Below are positions 31,485 to 37,998 of a stretch of DNA of 37,998 nt, one piece after another. Source of the DNA: an uncultured Bacteroidota bacterium (GTDB taxonomy: Bacteria > Bacteroidota > Bacteroidia > Chitinophagales > Chitinophagaceae); NCBI GenBank assembly GCA_903903635.1, contig CAIUZK010000048.1, positions 1 through 37,998 on the forward strand, given 5' to 3'. The notes under the pieces were generated by a model, which was not told the origin of the DNA, searched no databases, and saw only the letters and a program-made list of their open reading frames with translations. Position numbers and translations under genes: made by a program. Position 1 is the stretch's first letter. The number at the start of each line of letters is the position of its first letter.

Positions 31485-31660
31485 GTTGATTAGTTGAAAG
31501 GTTGATAAGTTGATTAGTTGATAGGTTGATAGGTTGAAAGGTTGATAAGTTGATAAGTTGATAGGTTGAAAGGTTGAAAGGTTGAAAGGTTGAAAGGTTG
31601 AAAGGTTGAAAGGTTGATTGGTTGATTGGTTGATTGGTTGATAAGTTGATTGGTTGATAG
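31485..31660. repeat. Minisatellite of 22 tandem 8-bp units
   Basis: Twenty-two consecutive units of the form GTTGAWWR begin directly after the stop codon of the ABC ATPase. Variants are GTTGAAAG, GTTGATAA, GTTGATAG, GTTGATTA and GTTGATTG. Six identical GTTGAAAG units in a row (31565-31612) and three GTTGATTG units show recent slippage or unit amplification. The array contains stop codons in all frames, so it is not coding. It ends in a T-rich tract before the next gene. Confidence 0.9.
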
Positions 31661-31722
31661 GTTGTTTTTTGTTTTTTTGGCTTTGGACTTTGGGCTTTGG
31701 GATTTGGTATTAAAATTTTGGG

Positions 31723-33405
31723 ATGAACAGATTTTTGCTTTTTCTGATAATGTTACCTGCTGCGCTGTGGCACGGGTTGGGGGCTGATGTGGTGCAGTTG
31801 AAAGCTATATTGGATACCAAACTGAAACTGGACGACCGGAAGCCGCTGCCTATTGGCAGACAACAAAAGCAAAAGAAAATTAAATTCGGCTCGCTCATTA
31901 ATGCCGTTATGTTCCTGTTTATGGGGGTGTTGTATATGATGCCCATAATTACGGTTAATGACCGCATAGCCTCCCTGACCATATACTTTTCCATGCTTAC
32001 TGCGATCATCACCTTTATGCTGATCACCGATTTTTCGAATGTGCTTTTTGATTCGAGGGATAAGTATATTTTGTTTCCCAGGCCAATAAATGACCGTACA
32101 CTGGTGCTTGCAAGGTTGCTGCATGTGGTCATCTATCTGGTAAGGGTGGTTTTTCCGTTGGCTTTGCCGGGTTGGGTGGCTCTTGGTTACATGGATGGTT
32201 GGAAGTCGGCTACGCTGTTTACAATACCCTTGTTATTACTGGTATTCCTGGCACTGTTTCTTGTGAATTGTATTTACCTGCTTATCCTTCGGTTAGCCAA
32301 GCCGGAAAAATTCAAAGATGTTATTAACTACTTCCAGGTATTTACCTCTGTGATATTTTTCGCCAGTGTATACTTGTTCCCAAGATTATTCGACAGGAAA
32401 AATCCGACTGATTTCAATATACTGAAATACGCATGGGTGAGGTTTACCCCTTCCTACTGGCTGGCTTCGTGCTGGTCATGGATCGGCTATCCTGTTGCTA
32501 TTTCCGGTTCTGCGGTATATAGCGGGCTGGCAGTGGTGGTTCCTGTAGCATGCATGTTCATTCTGGTTAAGTACCTCACACCCAGTTTTGCCAGTAAGAT
32601 AGCGGGTATTGACTCGGCCGATACAGGAGGGTATAAACCCGTGCAAAACGGTAAGCGCCCCGGCGGGCTTTATAAGAAACTGGCTTATGCCTTTAATGTG
32701 AGCGATGAAGCCAGGGCAGGGTTTATTATTGCCTGGTTGCAAACATCGCGCAGCCGGTCATTCAGGATGAGGGTGTATCCGTCTTTTGCTTTTATACCCA
32801 TCTACTTTTACTACACGCTTACACTAGGTGGTGAATCGTTCAGTGAGGTGATGAGCAAACTACCGGACACCTCCAAGCATTTGTTCCTGCTCTATTTTTC
32901 TTCATTTGTTATGGTTTCCGCATTGAGTTACATTACCATGTCGGACCAGTACAAAGCGGCCTGGGTGTATTATGCTACTCCTGTTATGGTTCCCGGCAGA
33001 ATAATGATAGGCGCATTTAAAGCCATGTGGGTAAAGTTTTTCCTCCCGTTTTATATTTTACTGGCTGCATTCGTATTATATATATGGGGTCTGCCGGCTA
33101 TTCTTGATGTGCTCCTGGCAGTTATTAATGTCACCATGTTTATCTGCGCTATAGCCAGGATTAATATGAGGCATTTGCCCTTCTCTATCATAGAGCAGAC
33201 CAAACAAAGCGGAGGCCGGATACTTAAGTCGATGGGGGCCATGTTTATTTTGGGGCCACTGGGTGCAGGTCATTATTTCTGTGTACATCTGCTGTGGCTG
33301 AAACTGCTCTTTATCGCACTTTCTTCAGTACTGCTCTGGCTGATATGGACCAGTTATGCCAATACTACGTGGGCGAGCCTCGTGAGGAGCGAAAATGAGC
33401 AATAA
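31723..33405 (+). CDS. Large membrane protein, probable ABC exporter permease
   Basis: A polytopic membrane protein of 560 residues with about twelve hydrophobic segments and a basic cytoplasmic stretch near residues 45-55 (GRQQKQKKIK). Its position behind an ABC-2 ATPase on the same strand suggests it is the partner permease. LFDSRDKYILFPRPINDRTL resembles a cytoplasmic coupling segment seen in large putative ABC exporter proteins. No specific subfamily is claimed. The ATG at 31723 is the first suitable start. The 238-base gap to the ATPase gene is mostly minisatellite. Confidence 0.7.
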   Translation: MNRFLLFLIMLPAALWHGLGADVVQLKAILDTKLKLDDRKPLPIGRQQKQKKIKFGSLINAVMFLFMGVLYMMPIITVNDRIASLTIYFSMLTAIITFMLITDFSNVLFDSRDKYILFPRPINDRTLVLARLLHVVIYLVRVVFPLALPGWVALGYMDGWKSATLFTIPLLLLVFLALFLVNCIYLLILRLAKPEKFKDVINYFQVFTSVIFFASVYLFPRLFDRKNPTDFNILKYAWVRFTPSYWLASCWSWIGYPVAISGSAVYSGLAVVVPVACMFILVKYLTPSFASKIAGIDSADTGGYKPVQNGKRPGGLYKKLAYAFNVSDEARAGFIIAWLQTSRSRSFRMRVYPSFAFIPIYFYYTLTLGGESFSEVMSKLPDTSKHLFLLYFSSFVMVSALSYITMSDQYKAAWVYYATPVMVPGRIMIGAFKAMWVKFFLPFYILLAAFVLYIWGLPAILDVLLAVINVTMFICAIARINMRHLPFSIIEQTKQSGGRILKSMGAMFILGPLGAGHYFCVHLLWLKLLFIALSSVLLWLIWTSYANTTWASLVRSENEQ

Positions 33406-33526
33406 TGTAAACCCAATCCCAAATCCCTCTCGTTGTAGAAACAGGGCTATGTTTCGGGTTTTCATTGGTAGGGCGGGTCGAGGGGTGCAGATTGTGGGCT
33501 ATATTTTCGGCGGGGTTCCTTATTTC

Positions 33527-33541
33527 GGTAAATACTTTACC
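33527..33541. promoter_or_regulatory. Short palindrome upstream of the M1 peptidase gene
   Basis: GGTAAATACTTTACC has 6-base arms and a three-base centre, 53 bases before the peptidase start. It may be an operator. TATCTTTA at 33575-33582 is a near match to the -7 consensus. Both are weak evidence. Confidence 0.3.
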
Positions 33542-33594
33542 AAACCATACTGATTTCAACTATTTTTGGGTTTTTATCTTTAGTTAATTTATCT

Positions 33595-35475
33595 ATGTTC
33601 AGATACTTTTATATACCGCTGATAGCAATATTTTTATTTACTGCCTGCAACAATGGTTCTACCAATAAAACTGTGCCAGTAAAGAGTGTGTCGCTTGTTG
33701 CAGAGCGTGATGTGCATACGTTAAGCAATGCCGATAGTGTGCAGTTTCAGCACCTGGACCTGGATATAGCGGTGGATATGGGTGCGAAACGAATAAACGG
33801 CAGCGCCACATGGACCATCAACAATAACAAGAAAGCCAAAACCTTAAAACTGGATACCTACGATCTCAACATAGACAGTGTTGCTGTCGATGGAACTAAA
33901 ACTACATTCGTGCTGGACAGTCCTGTAAAACACCTGGGCAGCGCATTGCAGATACCAATTACGGTAAGCAGTTCGATGGTGAAAATATGGTACAAGACAG
34001 GGAAGAATGCTAAGGCGCTGCAGTGGCTGGACCCGGCGCAAACCCATGATAAGAAGCATCCGTTTTTGTATACACAGTCGGAGAGTATTTATGCACGGTC
34101 GTGGATACCTTGTGCCGATGGGCCAGGCATACGTTTTACTTATGCTGCAAGGGTGAAGGTGCCCAGGGGACTCATGGCGCTGATGAGCGCGGAGAACCCA
34201 CAGCAGGTGAGCGACAGCGGAGCATATCGTTTCCGGATGGATATACCTATACCTGCTTACCTTATGGCGCTGGCTGTGGGTGATATCACCTTTAAGAGTA
34301 TTGATGAGCGCACAGGGGTATATGCCGAGCCGGGAATGATAGAAAAAAGCAGGTATGAATTTGAAGATGCAGGCAAGATGGTAAAAACGGCTGAGCAACT
34401 ATACGGGCCTTACCGCTGGGGCAGGTATGATATCATAGTGCTGCCACCGGGATTCCCGATAGGGGGTATGGAAAACCCAAGGCTTACCTTCTGCACGCCC
34501 ACTGTTATAGCGGGCGACCGCTCGCTGGTGAGCCTGATAGCGCATGAGCTGGCGCATAGCTGGAGCGGCAACCTGGTGACCAATGCCACCTGGAATGACT
34601 TCTGGCTGAATGAGGGTTTCACCAATTATTTTGAGCGCAGGATAACGGAGCAGATGATGGGCAAGAGCTATGCCGATATGCTGTGGGAACTGGGCTACCA
34701 GGATTTTACTGTAATAGTAAATGACCTGGGTGCGACAAGCAGGGATACCTGGCTGAAGATGGACCTGAAGGGCCGGGACCCTGATGATGGCTTCTCGGAT
34801 ATACCTTATGAAAAGGGATCTCATTTCCTCAAGCTGATAGAGCTGAATGTGGGCAGGGAGCGGTTTGACCAGTTTCTGAGCAAGTACTTTAATGAGCATG
34901 CATTTAAGACCATCAGCACAGCCGAATTCCTGGTGTACCTGGACTCTAACCTGATAAAGGACGATACCGTGCTGCGCCGTAAGCTGGATATTAATGCATG
35001 GGTATTTGGTCCCGGCATACCGGCCAACTGCCCGAGGGCAGGGCAGGAGCGCTTTATGAAGGTGGATGAGCAGCGCGATTTTTTTCTGAATGATACAGCC
35101 GCAGCACAACTGGTAACCAAGGACTGGACCACGCATGAGTGGCTGCACTTCCTGCGCAATATGCCACCGGCCTTATCGGGCAGGCAGATGAAGCAACTGG
35201 ATGACCAGTTTCATTTTACCAAGACGGGCAACAGCGAGATAGCAGATGTGTGGTTTGTGATGGCGGTAAGGGCAAAGTATACGCCGGCCTATGCAGCCAT
35301 GGATCAGTTTCTGAGCAGTGTGGGCAGGAGGAAGTTTCTTGAACCTCTTTATGGCGAAATGGTGAAAACGCCTGATGGTATGGACATGGCTCACCGCATT
35401 TATGAAAAGTACCGCAAAAACTACCACCCGATAGCACAGGAGAGCATTGATAAGATATTGGCGAAGAAGGGGTAG
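33595..35475 (+). CDS. M1-family aminopeptidase lipoprotein (leukotriene A4 hydrolase-like)
   Basis: Zinc aminopeptidase of 626 residues. The lipobox LFTAC (Cys18) suggests a lipoprotein in the periplasm or outer membrane. The exopeptidase motif GGMEN is at 290-294, and the zinc site HELAH (317-321) with Glu340 in NEGFTNYF gives the full HExxH-x18-E set. The C-terminal part (about 480-620) is helical, as in leukotriene A4 hydrolase-like members. It removes N-terminal residues from peptides taken up or made during protein breakdown. It lies upstream of the pepD gene on the same strand, so two peptidases are neighbours, although a solo MITE-type end and a promoter candidate lie between them. 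Confidence 0.9.
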   Translation: MFRYFYIPLIAIFLFTACNNGSTNKTVPVKSVSLVAERDVHTLSNADSVQFQHLDLDIAVDMGAKRINGSATWTINNNKKAKTLKLDTYDLNIDSVAVDGTKTTFVLDSPVKHLGSALQIPITVSSSMVKIWYKTGKNAKALQWLDPAQTHDKKHPFLYTQSESIYARSWIPCADGPGIRFTYAARVKVPRGLMALMSAENPQQVSDSGAYRFRMDIPIPAYLMALAVGDITFKSIDERTGVYAEPGMIEKSRYEFEDAGKMVKTAEQLYGPYRWGRYDIIVLPPGFPIGGMENPRLTFCTPTVIAGDRSLVSLIAHELAHSWSGNLVTNATWNDFWLNEGFTNYFERRITEQMMGKSYADMLWELGYQDFTVIVNDLGATSRDTWLKMDLKGRDPDDGFSDIPYEKGSHFLKLIELNVGRERFDQFLSKYFNEHAFKTISTAEFLVYLDSNLIKDDTVLRRKLDINAWVFGPGIPANCPRAGQERFMKVDEQRDFFLNDTAAAQLVTKDWTTHEWLHFLRNMPPALSGRQMKQLDDQFHFTKTGNSEIADVWFVMAVRAKYTPAYAAMDQFLSSVGRRKFLEPLYGEMVKTPDGMDMAHRIYEKYRKNYHPIAQESIDKILAKKG

Positions 35476-35526
35476 AAACCATCGTATAAGGTATGCGATT
35501 ATACTTAAAACGGCATAGTTCCTAAG

Positions 35527-35554
35527 ATGGTGGGAGTTATTTCGTCAACGTTCC
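35527..35554. repeat. Solo copy of the MITE-type terminal repeat
   Basis: A 28-base match to the ends of the element at 30496-30652, differing by one base from each end. It begins ATGGTGGGAGTTATTTCGTC. The similarity to the left end extends a few bases further on both sides (TAAG before, TTA after). No partner inverted copy lies nearby. It is directly upstream of the pepD promoter candidate. Confidence 0.8.
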
Positions 35555-35568
35555 TTACTACTTTATAC

Positions 35569-35576
35569 TAACTTTG
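35569..35576 (+). promoter_or_regulatory. -7 element for pepD
   Basis: TAACTTTG matches TAnnTTTG, 35 bases before the start codon. The -33 region falls at or within the solo repeat end, so that repeat may contribute to the promoter. Confidence 0.45.
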
Positions 35577-35611
35577 CTTTTCGAGCCTTTCTGCAACAGA
35601 AACCAACTAAT

Positions 35612-37072
35612 ATGAACGAACAATTAAGAAACTTAGCACCACAGGCATTGTGGAACCATTTTACCGATCTTAACGCAGTTCCGCGCCCATCAAAGAAAGA
35701 AGAAAGAGTAATAGCATTTGCCAAGGCGTTTGGCGAAAGTCTGCAACTGAGCACCTATGTTGATGAAGTTGGTAATGTGATTATAAAGAAACCTGCCACC
35801 GCAGGTATGGAAGGCAGGCAGACCGTAGTTCTGCAAAGCCACCTGGATATGGTGTGCCAGAAGAACAGCGATACCAGTTTCGACTTCGATAAGCAAGGCA
35901 TTGAGATGTATGCAGATGGTGACTTTGTAAGGGCAAAAGGCACTACACTGGGAGCGGATAACGGCATTGGTGTATCGGCTATTATGAGCCTGCTGGCAGC
36001 TAAGGACATACCCCACCCCGCACTGGAGGCCTTGTTTACCATAGACGAAGAAACCGGTATGACCGGTGCGCTTTCGCTGAAGGGTGGACTGCTGAACGGT
36101 AAAATACTCCTCAACCTTGACACTGAAGCCGATAATGAGCTGACCATAGGATGCGCGGGTGGTATAGATATTACAGCATCGGGCACTTATACAAAGGTGA
36201 CTCCTGCACAGAATAAAGCCTACACACTTGCAGTGAAAGGCCTGACAGGCGGTCATTCGGGTTGCGATATTCACCTGGGCAGGGCAAATGCCAATAAGTT
36301 GATGAACCGCATGTTGCTGCAACTGAACAAAGAATTTGGCATAGAAATAGCAAGTATAAACGGCGGCAGCCTGCGCAATGCGATTCCACGCGAATCGGTA
36401 GCGGTGGTGGTAACCGATACCGGCAAGGCAGCAGGTCTGGAGCAGGCCGTGGCTGAGCTGGGCAAAATATACCAGAATGAATACAGAACAACAGATCCGA
36501 AGCTTGTGGTTTCTATAGAAACGGCCACAATGCCTGCTGAAGTATTGGATGCAGCATTCACTAATAAACTGCTGAGGGCAATATATGCCTGCCCAAATGG
36601 TATTTACCGCATGTGCCCGGAGATCAGCGGACTGGTGCAAAGTTCAAATAACGTGGCTAGAATTCTGGTATCAGATGGTACTTACACCATTCAGTGCCTT
36701 ACCCGCAGCTCGGTAGAAACAGAGAAAACTGATCTGGCAGCCAGCATTACCAGCGCTTTCGACCTCATGGGTGCAAACACAACACTGGCCGGATCGTATC
36801 CCGGTTGGGAGCCTAAACCCGATGCGGCTATTATTAAGCTGATGTCTGCGCTTTATGAAGAAATGTATGGTGGTACTGCGCACATCAATGCAGTACATGC
36901 CGGATTGGAGTGTGGCATTCTGGGTACAAACTATCCGGATGTACAGATGATATCGTTTGGACCTAATATTACCGGCGCCCATTCGCCTGATGAGTGTGTA
37001 CAGATATCGTCGGTGCAGAAATTCTGGGCTTACCTGCTGGAGACACTGAAGCGGATACCCAATAATAATTAG
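35612..37072 (+). CDS. pepD: Aminoacyl-histidine dipeptidase PepD (M20 family)
   Basis: Cytosolic metallopeptidase of 486 residues, the usual PepD length, that cleaves dipeptides such as Xaa-His (carnosinase-like). Metal and catalytic segments are clear: QSHLDMV, GADNGIGVSA, DEETGMTGA, NLDTE and GGHSGCDIHLGR. SFGPNITGAHSPDECV is near the C-terminus. The insert domain from about residue 190 provides dimer contacts in family members. It is transcribed from its own promoter candidate and ends in a terminator shared with the convergent gene. Confidence 0.95.
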   Translation: MNEQLRNLAPQALWNHFTDLNAVPRPSKKEERVIAFAKAFGESLQLSTYVDEVGNVIIKKPATAGMEGRQTVVLQSHLDMVCQKNSDTSFDFDKQGIEMYADGDFVRAKGTTLGADNGIGVSAIMSLLAAKDIPHPALEALFTIDEETGMTGALSLKGGLLNGKILLNLDTEADNELTIGCAGGIDITASGTYTKVTPAQNKAYTLAVKGLTGGHSGCDIHLGRANANKLMNRMLLQLNKEFGIEIASINGGSLRNAIPRESVAVVVTDTGKAAGLEQAVAELGKIYQNEYRTTDPKLVVSIETATMPAEVLDAAFTNKLLRAIYACPNGIYRMCPEISGLVQSSNNVARILVSDGTYTIQCLTRSSVETEKTDLAASITSAFDLMGANTTLAGSYPGWEPKPDAAIIKLMSALYEEMYGGTAHINAVHAGLECGILGTNYPDVQMISFGPNITGAHSPDECVQISSVQKFWAYLLETLKRIPNNN

Positions 37073-37096
37073 TATTGTTTGTAAAAAGTTATTAAG

Positions 37097-37135
37097 ATAA
37101 AATCAGTCCCTCGCCCACGCGGGGGCTGATTATTT
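37097..37135. terminator. Bidirectional terminator between pepD and the J-like gene
   Basis: AAAATCAG before and CTGATTATTTT after a GC-rich loop (TCCCTCGC, then GCGGGGG) form a stem with A and T flanks on both sides. It serves the two convergent genes and overlaps the stop codon of the minus-strand gene. Confidence 0.7.
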
Positions 37136-37657
37136 TAAGGTGTCTTGCTCCGGTTTGTAGTGGAAGGTATCGGCAACGTTTTTCTTGTTCAGGCTATCGA
37201 GTGTATGTCTGATCCTTTCTTCGTCAAAGGTGGAAAGATGTGACTCCTTATTAAATACATTATTATCAGAATGGGGGGCAAGGTGGTAAATAGAAATAAC
37301 AGCGTGCATAATAAAATATAATGCACCACCCGACAAGCCACCGGCAATTAACTTTTTATTAAAGCCGGAAGAAGGTTTACCCTCAGTTGCCTCCGCTTTC
37401 ACCTTGTCGTAATTCCGCTTTATACTGGCTTGCTCCAATGTATCCTTTTGCTGGATTTTGTCGAGAAAGCGATCGTCATACCATTTGCGCCGCAAATCAT
37501 CGCCGAGATTTTCCCATGCCTCCTCGATATCCATGTAGCGGCTAGTGTCCTGATTATCGGTACGTTTCCACTCGGCCAAGCGGGCCTTATAGGCAGCCGA
37601 TATCTGAGACGGCGAAGCATAAGTAGGTATGCCAAGAATCTGGTAGTAGTTTTTCAT
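37130..37657 (-). CDS. J-domain-like membrane protein lacking the HPD motif
   Basis: A 175-residue protein starting MKNYYQILGIPTYASPSQIS, which matches the helix I and helix II start of DnaJ domains. AYKARLAEWK and IEEAWENLGDDLRRKWYDD fit helices II and III. The HPD tripeptide that stimulates DnaK is absent; the loop reads KRTDNQDTSRY. One hydrophobic segment (about 115-135, LSGGALYFIMHAVISIYHLA) suggests a membrane anchor. The start at 37657 is chosen because the J domain begins there; an upstream in-frame ATG at 37708 would add 17 unrelated residues. It probably does not act as a normal Hsp70 co-chaperone. Confidence 0.75.
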   Translation of the reverse strand: MKNYYQILGIPTYASPSQISAAYKARLAEWKRTDNQDTSRYMDIEEAWENLGDDLRRKWYDDRFLDKIQQKDTLEQASIKRNYDKVKAEATEGKPSSGFNKKLIAGGLSGGALYFIMHAVISIYHLAPHSDNNVFNKESHLSTFDEERIRHTLDSLNKKNVADTFHYKPEQDTLK

Positions 37658-37812
37658 TGTGGTAATAAAAGTAAAAAAGGTAATTGAAAATGCATATATG
37701 GAATCCAAATTGATTTTCCTTTTGCTTTAAAATAGTTATAATGAACATTTACAATCTCAGTTCTTTAACTGCTTTTTATAGTAAGTAAGACTTTCAAAAT
37801 AATTCCTACAAA

Positions 37813-37998
37813 TTAAGGATAAATTCTGTAGTTGAGTTCTGGGATGTTGGGATGGTTGCGAATTCGTTTTTTGTCCAATTGGTTTTTGTCTACTTTGATT
37901 CCGGTTTGATATTCATTCAGGTTCAATCTTACTACAACTGTAAGCCCTGTATCTGTCGATGTTTTTTCAATTAACTTTTGAACGGTTTGATAGTCCGA
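37813..37998 (-). CDS. ISAzo13-family transposase, C-terminal fragment
   Basis: An open frame on the minus strand runs off the window end and gives the last 61 residues, stopping at 37815-37813. The segments YQTVQKLIEKTSTDTGLTVV, RLNLNEYQTGIKV and a final NYRIYP match the C-terminus of ISAzo13-type DDE transposases, which usually end NYTIxP. The rest of the gene lies outside the window, so it is not known whether the element is intact. It may be the insertion sequence whose left boundary lies in the AT-rich DNA at 37700-37812; no terminal repeat could be recognised there. Confidence 0.72.
   Translation of the reverse strand, partial: SDYQTVQKLIEKTSTDTGLTVVVRLNLNEYQTGIKVDKNQLDKKRIRNHPNIPELNYRIYP

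Noticed and set aside
31485-31660. CRISPR array or replication iterons
   Set aside because: Units of 8 bases are contiguous with no spacers, and no replication initiator gene or DnaA boxes were seen.
34399-35148. A 249-codon minus-strand frame across the M1 peptidase gene
   Set aside because: It lies entirely inside a recognised gene with intact catalytic motifs; its translation shows no domain.
35690-36640. A 316-codon minus-strand frame inside pepD
   Set aside because: Antisense to a well-supported gene; composition is Cys/His-rich and domainless.
1-37998. tRNA genes and riboswitches
   Set aside because: No cloverleaf with a T-loop consensus and no known riboswitch core was recognised on either strand by eye; a covariance-model scan would be needed to exclude them fully.

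Overview
The window looks like a chromosomal segment of a member of the Bacteroidota, most likely Chitinophagaceae or a close relative. Three things point there: a large secreted protein ends in a type IX secretion (T9SS) type A sorting domain; several genes carry the Bacteroidota promoter element TAnnTTTG with little Shine-Dalgarno signal; and the mix of gene families is typical (alpha/beta-fused 2-oxoacid dehydrogenase E1, DUF6629, ISAzo13, PglD/PglE pair). The family-level assignment is inference from gene content and promoter style.

Layout. 1-3.1 kb: the end of a TPR protein, then a sugar-modification cassette (PglD-like N-acetyltransferase, PglE-like aminotransferase, membrane acyltransferase 3). 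3.2-9.3 kb: housekeeping genes dapD, an MscS channel, tsaD and trmN6 on +; a small membrane protein, a NYN/OST-HTH protein and a single-domain transaldolase on -. 9.5-9.65 kb: the small SRP RNA gene on -, with its own promoter and terminator, followed by about 0.7 kb of AT-rich DNA without a gene. 10.4-16.5 kb: a two-gene surface module, a 1388-residue T9SS cargo (glycine-rich ALK/LTK-like domain plus PKD-like repeats) and a barrel/repeat/OmpA outer-membrane protein, both rich in U-ending codons and probably strongly expressed. 16.6-17.2 kb: a structured repeat element and unassigned DNA. 17.2-22.4 kb: a five-gene tripartite ABC efflux operon on - (TetR, TolC, HlyD-type adaptor, FtsX/MacB-type permease, LolD-type ATPase), with a palindrome and promoter before tetR. 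22.5-24.65 kb: a mosaic repeat island (TTGGAAA heptamers plus 82-bp and 100-bp modules) around a terminase-small-subunit-like HTH gene whose start codon appears to have become ATA. 24.8-37.1 kb: metabolic, transport and peptidase genes (E1 fusion, desaturase, F420-reductase-like NADP-binding protein, ABC-2 exporter pair, M1 aminopeptidase, PepD). A 157-bp MITE-like element with 28-bp terminal inverted repeats lies among these genes, with a solo copy of its end 4.9 kb away, and a 22-copy 8-bp minisatellite separates the two exporter genes. 37.1-38 kb: a J-domain-like protein without HPD and the C-terminal end of an ISAzo13-type transposase running off the window.

The most unusual material is the repeat island with its HTH gene, the MITE that supplies a host gene's stop codon, the minisatellite inside a transporter locus, and the glycine-rich adhesin/OmpA pair. 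No CRISPR array, tRNA, rRNA, intact prophage or recognisable defence system was found.
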